From Candidatus Pacearchaeota archaeon (GTDB taxonomy: Archaea; Nanobdellota; Nanobdellia; Pacearchaeales; GW2011-AR1), in NCBI GenBank assembly GCA_014728565.1, contig WJLK01000052.1:1-7590 (forward strand): DNA of 7,590 nucleotides, given 5' to 3'. Positions within the stretch are counted from its first letter, which is position 1; each line of letters starts with the position of its first letter. The translations under genes and the position numbers were made by a program. The notes beneath the pieces were generated by a model. The model had not been told where the DNA came from, made no database searches, and was given only the letters and a program-made list of their open reading frames with translations. Shown piece after piece: positions 1-5,519 of the stretch.

Positions 1-1123
1 CTGTATCTCTATATTGAGAGAAAACTATTGTTTTATTTTTTGGATTTTGTTTTATGTAATTTTCTATTATTGATTTTAGCTCCAGGAGTTTGGGGTGTTC
101 TAATTTTTTTGATATAAGTTCATTTAGTTTTATGTTTGCTTTATTAAATTTAGGATTTTTTATTAATTGCTGTACTGCTTTTGATTTTTTTTTAGAGGCT
201 TGTTCAAATAGTGACTGGAGGTAATTTGAGGTTGTGTGAAGAGTTTGTGTTTCTAGTAATTCAATTAGATGTGATAATTTTATTGCTTGAGTGCATGCAG
301 ATATGCCTGCAAAATAGTTAAAATTTTTATTTCCAGAACTTACAGCCTTCATCAGGTTTGATTGAACTTCTAATAGGGTTATTTTATTGGCAGATTTAAA
401 AAGAAGTTTTCTTTTTTTTAATTCCTGAGTTTTTTTATTGTATATCTCTTTTATAATTGAGGATATTTCTTTTAATTCTTTTGGAAATTCTATTTTAATT
501 GTTTTGAATTTCAGTTCTTGGAGATATTCTTTGACATCGTCTGATTCTCTTGTTCTTAGTTCTATTGATTCAATTCCAAGGTTTGATGCTATTTGTTTTA
601 TTTTTTCCTTGTCAACACCTGGAGAAGCAGTAAGGCCGAGCACTCTTGGATTTTCTGCCTGTTCTTTGTATTTTTCAGCCACATAGGTATAGGAATAATT
701 TTTTAGGCATCTATGAGATTCATCTTCTATTAAAAGATTGACTTCTTTCAGGTTATAAAGATTATTTTTCAGGTCATTGGAAATACACTGAGGAGTGGAA
801 AATATAATATCAGAAGTTTCCCATAATTTTTTTCTTTTTTCTGCGCTGATTTTTCCAGTAAATAAGCTCATCTCTGCAAAAAGTTCTGGGAGGTGTTTTT
901 GAAAATAAGACTGATGTTGTTCTGCTAAGGGTCTTGTTGGTGCTAGGAAAAGAGTTTTTGTTCCAGGATGTTTTTTTTGCCTGTGAATTGTGAGCATTAG
1001 TGCTATGAGAGTTTTTCCTATTCCAGTTGGAAGCACAACTAAACAGTTTTTTTCTTTACAAGTTTCATAGATTTCTTGTTGATATTTTCTTGGTTTAATT
1101 GTTTTCAGAACTTTCTCAGGCAT
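1..1123 (-). CDS. hef: Hef/FANCM-family DNA helicase, N-terminal part (C-terminus outside window)
   Basis: Partial gene; 374 codons are visible and the frame runs off the left edge. Archaeal Hef is a superfamily 2 helicase that processes stalled replication forks and branched DNA. Full-length Hef usually adds a second RecA domain and a C-terminal XPF-type nuclease plus HhH domain, which would lie outside. Visible helicase motifs in order: Q-motif-like region PRKYQQEI (11-18), Walker A PTGIGKT (32-38), motif Ia APTRPLAEQH (61-70), STPQ (109-112), motif II DESH (134-137) in the context LLIEDESHRC, motif III TASPG (165-169). An alpha-helical insert follows (about 215-345, as in Hef/MDA5-type helicases), and the window ends in motif IV TIVFSQYRDT. 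Motif II is DESH rather than the more common DEAH, which is compatible with activity. The start is the only ATG just after the upstream gene's TAA (1-nt gap). No Shine-Dalgarno is visible, so translation is probably coupled. Family call is firm; presence of the nuclease domain cannot be judged. Confidence 0.93.
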   Translation of the reverse strand, partial: MPEKVLKTIKPRKYQQEIYETCKEKNCLVVLPTGIGKTLIALMLTIHRQKKHPGTKTLFLAPTRPLAEQHQSYFQKHLPELFAEMSLFTGKISAEKRKKLWETSDIIFSTPQCISNDLKNNLYNLKEVNLLIEDESHRCLKNYSYTYVAEKYKEQAENPRVLGLTASPGVDKEKIKQIASNLGIESIELRTRESDDVKEYLQELKFKTIKIEFPKELKEISSIIKEIYNKKTQELKKRKLLFKSANKITLLEVQSNLMKAVSSGNKNFNYFAGISACTQAIKLSHLIELLETQTLHTTSNYLQSLFEQASKKKSKAVQQLIKNPKFNKANIKLNELISKKLEHPKLLELKSIIENYIKQNPKNKTIVFSQYRDT

Positions 1124-1124
1124 T

Positions 1125-1757
1125 TTATAATAGTAGGAAAACTGTTGCCAGTGCTATTACATATAAAATAAGCACAAAACACCATGTTACTGGACTTCCA
1201 AAAAACATTTTTGAACCATCTAACTGACTAAAAGGTATTATATTCCACAACCCATAATAAATAGAATATTTTGCAAGTTCAGGGAAGCTGAATGAAGCAC
1301 CAATAACAGCAAGAGCTATTAAAGCAAGATGACTCCAGGATGCTGTAAAGGCAGGGTCTTTTTCATTTATATGCCATCTTCTGTGTTGTCCTTCTCCAGT
1401 TGCCTTTAGTGCTCTTCTCAGGTGAAGGTCTTTGTAATTAAATTGTAGAAATGTGAATATTTTAAGAGAGCCTAGTGAGAAAAGGGAGAGGAAAAAAGGA
1501 AGAATCAACCCCATAGGAATAGGTTTTTTAAAATGATCTCTTTCATAAAATCCATATCTGTAAAGCTCCCACATTTTAAATTTGACTTCAAGATTAAAAT
1601 TAGGTGCTGCTATTTTTTTAACTATAACATCTGTTAATACAATTAATACAGGAACTATAAGAATTAATGGATTGAAAGTCTGGGCTGGAAATATAATTAT
1701 GAATCCAAATATAATTATAGTTATGATTATCCAGATAATCTCTTTTTCATTGAACAT
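1125..1757 (-). CDS. Multi-pass membrane protein resembling a site-2 (M50) protease with lost HExxH
   Basis: This 210-residue protein has several hydrophobic segments (about 7-24, 29-47, 80-104, 142-156, 192-210). The segment around 168-187 carries NIIPFSQLDG (172-181), which matches the second metalloprotease signature of M50/site-2 proteases (N-x2-P-x3-LDG, where Asp is the third zinc ligand). In that family HExxH sits in an early transmembrane helix followed by a basic segment. The corresponding place here reads LTDVIVKKIAA (41-51), with Thr42, Asp43 and Val46 where His, Glu and His would be expected. The fold therefore looks retained while two zinc ligands and the catalytic Glu are missing, so it is probably proteolytically inactive. 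The central stretch 105-140 is charged and presumably soluble. It is the first gene of an apparent operon with hef. The start is the first ATG downstream of a TATA box at the right distance for a leaderless mRNA. Membrane nature is certain; M50 kinship is an inference from the motif. Confidence 0.72.
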   Translation of the reverse strand: MFNEKEIIWIIITIIIFGFIIIFPAQTFNPLILIVPVLIVLTDVIVKKIAAPNFNLEVKFKMWELYRYGFYERDHFKKPIPMGLILPFFLSLFSLGSLKIFTFLQFNYKDLHLRRALKATGEGQHRRWHINEKDPAFTASWSHLALIALAVIGASFSFPELAKYSIYYGLWNIIPFSQLDGSKMFFGSPVTWCFVLILYVIALATVFLLL

Positions 1758-1790
1758 TATTTAGAGAGAGGATTTATTTATATAAATTTA
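1758..1790 (-). promoter_or_regulatory. TATA promoter of the membrane protein-hef operon (leaderless)
   Basis: On the minus strand a TATA-like box TTTATATAA occupies 1786-1778. Its centre lies 25 nt upstream of the ATG at 1757, the spacing archaeal TBP/TFB promoters use to set the transcription start. The transcript would therefore begin at or within a few bases of the start codon. No ribosome binding site is present between the box and the ATG. Confidence 0.6.
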
Positions 1791-1879
1791 ATGGAATTGC
1801 TGAGATAAGTCAGATAGATGTTAATATTCCAGAACTTCTAACAGGATGATTTTTTCCTAAAAATAGTTTTAAGCTACAG

Positions 1880-1913
1880 AAAAGTATTTAAATTAAATAG
1901 CGTTTTCTTAAGG
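1880..1913 (+). promoter_or_regulatory. TATA promoter of the PRC-barrel/membrane protein operon (leaderless)
   Basis: A TATA-like box TATTTAAAT at 1885-1893 is preceded by the purine-rich stretch GAAAAG, a plausible BRE. The box centre is 25 nt upstream of the ATG at 1914, so the message is probably leaderless. The remaining intergenic DNA (1791-1879) is AT-rich and shows no convincing operator. AGGA at 1842 and TCCT further on form only a weak 4-bp inverted repeat. Confidence 0.6.
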
Positions 1914-2222
1914 ATGTTAAAGATAAAAAAGATTACAGATGTTATTGGAAAAAAGGTGTATACTGATACTGGTGACTTTTTTGGGGAAATTGAGGAGAGC
2001 AACCTCCTTGAGAATAAGATAGATGGTTGGAGAATTAAGATAGCTGGTTCAATGGGTAGTTTTCTCGGAGGTGCAAGAGGTGTTATAATACCTCATCAGT
2101 TTGTTAAAGCTGTTGGGGATGTCATTATAGTCAGTAGAGCAAGTCTTCCTTTGGATGAGGAGGAGGAAAGCCTGGGAAATACAGTAGATCTCTCTAAGGA
2201 AGAAATCCCTGCTGAAGATTAA
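1914..2222 (+). CDS. Small PRC-barrel domain protein
   Basis: This 102-residue soluble protein is mostly one PRC-barrel. The archaeal hallmarks are visible: a first strand with KVYTDTGDFFGEIEES (14-29), a strand pair around GWRIKI (38-43), a Gly-rich loop (45-56), and the closing IIPHQFVKAVGDVIIV (58-73), which matches the usual (V/I)P-x-(E/Q)-(Y/F)V-x-A-(V/I)GD-(V/I)-(I/L)-(I/V) ending. A short acidic, probably disordered tail follows (80-102, rich in Glu/Asp). Small archaeal PRC-barrel proteins act as protein-protein adaptors. Some (CdpB in haloarchaea) join SepF/FtsZ at the division site, others associate with ribosome or RNA metabolism, so the family alone does not fix a role. The start follows the TATA box at leaderless spacing. 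The gene is followed after 5 nt by the first five-TM paralogue, so the two are surely cotranscribed, which hints at a membrane-associated adaptor. Confidence 0.88.
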   Translation: MLKIKKITDVIGKKVYTDTGDFFGEIEESNLLENKIDGWRIKIAGSMGSFLGGARGVIIPHQFVKAVGDVIIVSRASLPLDEEEESLGNTVDLSKEEIPAED

Positions 2223-2227
2223 AAAAG

Positions 2228-2716
2228 ATGGTGGAACCTATTTTAATATCTCCGTTTTTTATAGAATATCTTTTACCTTTTATTCTAGTTTTTACTCTGA
2301 TTTTTGCAATTCTTGAGAAAACTCAGTTATTAGGAGAGGATAAAAGAAGAGTTAATGCTATTATTGGTCTTGTTATTGGTTTGATTTTAATAGCAAGTCC
2401 TGCTAATGCAATTGTTGTTCAGTTGATGCCTTTTTTAGCTGTTGCTGCTGTTATCTTATTTGTGTTTATGTTACTTTATGGTTTTGTTGTAGGAAAAACA
2501 GAGGGAGATGTTCTTGGCAAGTGGTGGAAGGTTGTTTTTGGAGCTCTTCTGGCTATAGCTTTGGTCATGGTTTTGCTTATTATAACAGGATGGTGGGATT
2601 TTGTTTATGATTTTATGTTTAATACATCTACAGGAACCCAAGTATGGGTCAATGGTTTGTTGGTTATAGTGATTGCAGGAGCAATTGTAGCTGTTCTTTT
2701 TGGTAAGAAGGACTAA
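2228..2716 (+). CDS. Five-TM membrane protein, paralogue 1 of 3 (KxxLLGE family)
   Basis: This 162-residue hydrophobic protein has five predicted membrane segments, about 8-29, 42-63, 67-88, 99-120 and 139-159, and a C-terminal basic end GKKD. After TM1 comes the conserved hydrophilic turn EKTQLLGEDKRRVN (30-43). A Pro-aromatic pair (P68 F69) opens TM3 and VVGK (87-90) closes it. TM4 ends in GWW (121-123). The next two genes encode proteins with the same order of segments and the same turn motif, so this is one family. I do not recognise a named family and assign no function. It starts 5 nt after the PRC-barrel gene and is probably translated from the same message. By position and number of copies it could be a channel or scaffold subunit of an envelope complex, but that is inference. 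Confidence 0.85.
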   Translation: MVEPILISPFFIEYLLPFILVFTLIFAILEKTQLLGEDKRRVNAIIGLVIGLILIASPANAIVVQLMPFLAVAAVILFVFMLLYGFVVGKTEGDVLGKWWKVVFGALLAIALVMVLLIITGWWDFVYDFMFNTSTGTQVWVNGLLVIVIAGAIVAVLFGKKD

Positions 2717-2720
2717 TCGA

Positions 2721-2770
2721 AATATATATAAACGAAATTCACCTGTTTTTTTTAGTAAAGAGGTATAAAG
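2721..2770 (+). promoter_or_regulatory. Internal promoter, T-tract and Shine-Dalgarno before paralogue 2
   Basis: The 54-nt gap between paralogues 1 and 2 holds an AT-only box AATATATATAAA (2721-2732), a run of eight T (2746-2753) and a Shine-Dalgarno GAGGT (2760-2764) placed 6 nt before the ATG at 2771. The TATA centre predicts a transcription start near 2752, inside the T run. The T run could also be an archaeal oligo-T terminator for the PRC-barrel/paralogue 1 message. GAGGT is the clearest ribosome binding site in the window. Confidence 0.6.
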
Positions 2771-3265
2771 ATGGCATATGGTTATGGAACAACAATAGGA
2801 GCTGTTTTGAATTCATGGGTAGATATGGGTGTTTTTGCTTATCTGCTTCCTTTTCTTATGATTTTTGCTCTGGTTTATGGAATATTAAGTAAAAGTAAGA
2901 TTTTGGGAGAGAATAAGGGAGTGCATGCTACTATTTCAGTTGCAGTTGGTTTGTTGGCTTTACAGTTTAATTATGTCTCTAATTTTTTTGCAACTATTTT
3001 TCCTTATACAGGAATAGGACTTGCTGTTTTGCTAGTTGCTTTAATTTTAATGGGATTAATTTCTCCAGATCAGGGAGCTAAGGCTCAGTGGATATGGTTT
3101 GGAATAGGTGTTGTTATATTTATAATTGTTGTACTAAGTTCAATAGAGAATTTCTGGTGGTGGGGAGGAGGATATGGTGTTGCCCAGTCCTGGCCTGCTA
3201 TTCTTTCTCTTGTTATCTTGCTTGGAGTTATGGCTTTGATTGTATTTCCTAAATGGGGTAGATAA
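2771..3265 (+). CDS. Five-TM membrane protein, paralogue 2 of 3 (KxxLLGE family)
   Basis: This 164-residue protein has five hydrophobic segments, roughly 20-40, 52-72, 75-97, 106-125 and 141-160, with a short basic end KWGR. It shares with paralogue 1 the run AYLLPFLMIFALVYGIL (23-39, compare EYLLPFILVFTLIFAIL), the turn KSKILGENKG (41-50), the Pro-aromatic start of TM3 (P78 Y79) and the overall spacing. Distinctive features are a polar 19-residue N-terminal extension with YGYG, and an aromatic/Gly-rich loop between TM4 and TM5 (ENFWWWGGGYGVAQSW, 126-141) that likely faces outside or lies at the membrane surface. The start is supported by GAGGT 6 nt upstream. It has its own TATA box, so it can be expressed apart from paralogue 1. 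Function unknown. Confidence 0.85.
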   Translation: MAYGYGTTIGAVLNSWVDMGVFAYLLPFLMIFALVYGILSKSKILGENKGVHATISVAVGLLALQFNYVSNFFATIFPYTGIGLAVLLVALILMGLISPDQGAKAQWIWFGIGVVIFIIVVLSSIENFWWWGGGYGVAQSWPAILSLVILLGVMALIVFPKWGR

Positions 3266-3272
3266 ATAGAAA

Positions 3273-3791
3273 ATGGTAGTAGAAACAACAGGAATTTTTT
3301 TCTTTATGCCAGTGTTTAGTTTCTTATTTGTTTTTATAGTTGTCTATGCAATTTTAGCCAAGACAGAACTTCTTGGAGAGAACCAGTTTATTAATCTTTT
3401 AATAAGTTTTATTATGAGTGTTGTTTTTATTAGTTTTTCATCACTTGAATTATATGTCATTACAGTTTTGCCATGGTTTGTTGTTCTTCTAGTGTTGGTT
3501 TTTCTTGTTCTAGTTATTGCTGGTTTTTCAAGTGGTAAGCTCGATAAGATAATGACCACTAGACTAGGATGGACTGTTGCTGCTATTTTAATAGTTATTT
3601 TTTTAATTGCTGCTATCAAAGTGTTTAATCCAGTTTTACATCCTGATTTAGTTGTAACAGAGGGAGGAAACGGACCAGGAATTATGGAACAGTTAGCAGA
3701 ACTTTTAAGTACTTCTACTGTTGCAGGAACCTTATTGCTGATAATTGCTGCAGTTGTTGTTTCATGGATTATAGCTAGAAAACCAGCTTAG
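3273..3791 (+). CDS. Five-TM membrane protein, paralogue 3 of 3 (KxxLLGE family)
   Basis: This 172-residue protein begins 7 nt after paralogue 2 and is almost certainly in the same transcript. Hydrophobic segments lie at about 8-28, 40-64, 66-86, 99-116 and 149-168. It keeps the family turn AKTELLGENQ (29-38), directly after VVYAIL, and the Pro-aromatic start of TM3 (P67 W68), with SSGK (86-89) at the end of TM3 like VVGK in paralogue 1. It diverges most in the loop between TM4 and TM5, which is longer and polar (118-148, with GGNGPG and an amphipathic stretch IMEQLAELL). The C-terminus is basic (IARKPA). It ends in TAG and meets the opposing coiled-coil gene after 34 nt. Function unknown; a heteromeric assembly of the three relatives is a reasonable inference because all three are retained side by side despite strong divergence. 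Confidence 0.85.
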   Translation: MVVETTGIFFFMPVFSFLFVFIVVYAILAKTELLGENQFINLLISFIMSVVFISFSSLELYVITVLPWFVVLLVLVFLVLVIAGFSSGKLDKIMTTRLGWTVAAILIVIFLIAAIKVFNPVLHPDLVVTEGGNGPGIMEQLAELLSTSTVAGTLLLIIAAVVVSWIIARKPA

Positions 3792-3825
3792 GAATGTTTA
3801 GAAGAAAATAAGAATGCTTTTTGAA
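3792..3825. terminator. Convergent intergenic gap with weak oligo-T signals
   Basis: Two operons converge on 34 nt. The plus strand has TTTTT at 3818-3822; the minus strand has TTTT at 3808-3805 within a T/C-rich stretch. Archaeal intrinsic termination needs only U-rich tracts, so both could serve, but the runs are short and no stem is visible. Confidence 0.35.
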
Positions 3826-4716
3826 TTATTTGTGTTTTGTTATTTTTTTAAGGTTCCTTATGTTCTCTGTTAGGGGGTCTAATACTTTTGAAAAAGATTC
3901 CTGAGTTGCTCTCATCTCTTTTGAAATATTATTGATGCTATCCCCATAATCTCCTATTTTTTTTATAATTGCCATCTGCATTTCATTAAAGTTATTTTCA
4001 ATTTTTGTGAGTCTCTGGTTTAGTTTCTCTATTGCAAGTGCAGCTTCTTCTCTAAATTTTCTGAATAAGTCAATTTGCCTTTTTATTGAGGCTGTTCTTT
4101 CTTCAACTACCTGCTCTGCTATATCATTAATTGTTTCAAGATCTGTTGATCCTGTTGTTGAATATTCAGGGTATCCTTCCTGATATTCTGGATATTCCTG
4201 GGTTCGGTAATCAGAAGGAGGTTGGTAATCTTCATACTGAGAGTATTCTTCAGTTTGTTGTTGTGGATTTTGTTGTTGTGTTTCCTGAGTTTCCTGAGTT
4301 GACATTGTGGATTGTTGGTAGGGATACTGATTTTGTTGCTGAGGAACTTGTTGATTCTGAGGACTTCCTGAGTTTTGTGACATTGTTGAAGGTTGATAAG
4401 ATGATTGTATCTGTTGCGTAGGAGTATTTTGTTGTTGAGAAGTTGTTTGCTGAGTAGTAGGGTTTGGCTGACCTGCTGGATAGGCCCCTGGTTGAGGAGA
4501 ATTTCCTGTTTGGTTGGCTGATGGATTTTGGGACTGGTTTGAAGTATTCTGGTTTTGTTGAGGATTTTGAGAGTTTATTTCAGTTTTTATTTTTGATTGA
4601 GATACAGCTTCCATTATTTCCCTTGGAGAGACCCCCTCCTGTCTTAGAGTATTAAGTATTTGTTGGTCAGTCTGACCCTGATTTTTCAATTGCATAACCT
4701 TATCCAAAGTACTCAT
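3826..4716 (-). CDS. Q/N-rich linker protein with N-terminal helical repeat and C-terminal coiled coil
   Basis: This 296-residue protein has no signal peptide or membrane segment. Three parts are visible. Residues 1-42 are helical and contain a duplicated motif: LKNQGQTDQQILNTLRQ (10-26) and LRQEGVSPREIMEAVSQ (24-40) share the pattern L-(K/R)-x2-G-x-(S/T)-x3-I-x5-Q, like tiny UBA/HTH-type helical modules. Residues 46-158 are low complexity, with 32 Gln, 13 Asn and 12 Pro in residues 51-150, followed by a Tyr/Glu-rich acidic stretch (157-187). Residues 192-296 form a long helix with heptad-like hydrophobics (IAEQVV, LFRKF, LNQRLTKIENNF, VLDPLTENIRNL). The C-terminal part recalls cytosolic coiled-coil accessory proteins of archaellum motors (ArlC/D/E), but I see no diagnostic motif and do not assign it. 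Its ATG follows the upstream TAA by 1 nt with no Shine-Dalgarno, so it is probably translationally coupled to its neighbour. Exact role unknown. Confidence 0.85.
   Translation of the reverse strand: MSTLDKVMQLKNQGQTDQQILNTLRQEGVSPREIMEAVSQSKIKTEINSQNPQQNQNTSNQSQNPSANQTGNSPQPGAYPAGQPNPTTQQTTSQQQNTPTQQIQSSYQPSTMSQNSGSPQNQQVPQQQNQYPYQQSTMSTQETQETQQQNPQQQTEEYSQYEDYQPPSDYRTQEYPEYQEGYPEYSTTGSTDLETINDIAEQVVEERTASIKRQIDLFRKFREEAALAIEKLNQRLTKIENNFNEMQMAIIKKIGDYGDSINNISKEMRATQESFSKVLDPLTENIRNLKKITKHK
4281..4298. repeat. Perfect 9-bp tandem duplication in the Q-rich linker
   Basis: TTTCCTGAG occurs twice head to tail, encoding the repeated tripeptide in TQETQE (residues 140-145 of the minus-strand protein). 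It lies in a larger low-complexity region with many TTG (Gln CAA) triplets, suggesting expansion by replication slippage. Confidence 0.75.
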
Positions 4717-4717
4717 G

Positions 4718-5401
4718 TTATTTAGATGTTTTTTTCTTTTTTATAGTTTTGTTTTGTTTTTTCTTTTTGTGACTAGTGTTTTTTCTTTTATGACTTTTGG
4801 TTTTTTTAGAATTTTTTTTATGACTTGTTTTTCTTTTTTTTCTAGTTTTTTTAGAATTATTTTTCTTTTTATGACTCTTGGTCTTTTTCTTTTTTTTACT
4901 AGTCTTGGGTTTTTTCTCAGGTTTTTCTTTTAGTTCTTCTTTTATTTCCTGTTTTATGTCTTTTTCTTCCTGAGTATGGTGCTTTGTTTTTGAAAGTGAG
5001 ACAATTTCTGTCATAATACCTTCTATGTTTTCTTTAACACTCTTATTTATGTATTCTTTAAAATCATCTATTGCCGGTCCTTTTAAAAAAGGTTCAAATA
5101 TTTTTACCTGTCTTTGCAGAATATCTACCTCTGTTTTTCTTGCAAAATTCTCTAGTTCATTTATTATTCTTTTGTTTAATTGTTTTATTGATTTTATCTC
5201 TAATTCAATGTCTGAGATTTTCTTTTTCATGTCAAATAGTTCTTTTTCATAGTCTTGTTTTGTAGATATTAAATTTTCTCCAACTAGAAGTGTTCTGTCT
5301 TTGAGTAATCTTTGTTTTTCTTCTATTTCATTTAGTTTTGTTGCAAATTCTGAGAGAAGAGTATTCAAAGGATCCTGTCCTGGATTAGTTTGGTTTGCCA
5401 T
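4718..5401 (-). CDS. Coiled-coil protein with a histone-H1-like Lys-rich tail
   Basis: This 227-residue soluble protein is the first gene of the coiled-coil pair. Residues 12-88 form a long coiled coil (LLSEFATKLNEIEEKQ, then alternating Lys/Glu with Leu/Ile heptads). Residues 86-110 hold a distinct segment FARKTEVDILQRQVKIFEPFLKG, which ends the helix at Pro. A second short helical region (110-136) is followed by an acidic hinge (144-160). The last 67 residues are extraordinarily basic, with 34 Lys plus Arg, Ser, Thr and His and almost no hydrophobics. Within it SHKK recurs (176-179, 193-196, 210-213), and SHKKKNNSKKT / SHKKNSKKT form an imperfect direct repeat. Such a tail would bind DNA, RNA, anionic lipid or an acidic protein; sequence alone does not decide. 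AAGGTT just before the ATG is a weak Shine-Dalgarno. Function unknown. Confidence 0.85.
   Translation of the reverse strand: MANQTNPGQDPLNTLLSEFATKLNEIEEKQRLLKDRTLLVGENLISTKQDYEKELFDMKKKISDIELEIKSIKQLNKRIINELENFARKTEVDILQRQVKIFEPFLKGPAIDDFKEYINKSVKENIEGIMTEIVSLSKTKHHTQEEKDIKQEIKEELKEKPEKKPKTSKKKKKTKSHKKKNNSKKTRKKRKTSHKKNSKKTKSHKRKNTSHKKKKQNKTIKKKKTSK
4721..4920. repeat. T/A-biased low-complexity tract encoding the Lys-rich tail
   Basis: The plus strand is nearly pure T interrupted by recurring TTTTNTGACT-like units (around 4763, 4784, 4817 and 4866) and TTTTTTTAGAATT units (around 4800 and 4847). They correspond to the SHKK and KNSKK repeats on the minus strand. Several homopolymer runs of seven or more T make this a slippage-prone stretch; the reading frame is intact as given. 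Confidence 0.65.
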
Positions 5402-5519
5402 TTTAACCTTTTTTATTATAAGGGTTAGTAGGTTTAAAATTGTTGTGGCGATATATTTTTTAATACATAAATTTTAATATAAAGAATGTTTTTTATGTTA
5501 TAGGAATAAAAAAGACAAG
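5402..5519. promoter_or_regulatory. Divergent promoter region between the coiled-coil operon and the ATPase gene
   Basis: For the ATPase (plus), TTTAATATAAA at 5473-5483 is a good TATA candidate. It predicts a start near 5504 and a roughly 15-nt leader beginning close to AGGA (5502-5505), a weak Shine-Dalgarno. For the coiled-coil operon (minus), an A/T box lies at 5465-5451 (about 54 nt from the ATG), and an alternative ATTTTAAA lies at 5440-5433. A weak Shine-Dalgarno AAGGTT (5410-5405) precedes the ATG at 5401. The two promoters are only tens of bases apart and could be co-regulated. No clear operator palindrome is seen. Confidence 0.5.

Noticed and set aside
438..686. Plus-strand open frame of 82 codons
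   Set aside because: It lies wholly inside hef on the opposite strand, where all helicase motifs are continuous; composition is that of an antisense shadow.
1842..1861. Possible hairpin/operator (AGGA...TCCT) between divergent promoters
   Set aside because: Only four base pairs with an A/T-rich loop; expected by chance in this composition.
2228..3791. Reading the small membrane proteins as pilins or VirB2-like subunits
   Set aside because: Five membrane segments each and no class III signal peptide or processing motif; pilins have one hydrophobic N-terminal helix, VirB2 two.
3826..4716. Calling the coiled-coil protein ArlC/ArlD/ArlE
   Set aside because: Only a general resemblance of a cytosolic coiled coil near a secretion ATPase; no diagnostic residues and no archaellum genes in view.
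4715..4933. Plus-strand Phe-rich 72-codon frame that looks like a membrane protein
   Set aside because: It is the antisense of the Lys-rich tail (AAA read as TTT), so its hydrophobicity is an artefact.
5025..5265. Two overlapping plus-strand frames within the coiled-coil gene
   Set aside because: Antisense of a heptad-patterned coiled coil; no Shine-Dalgarno or promoter.
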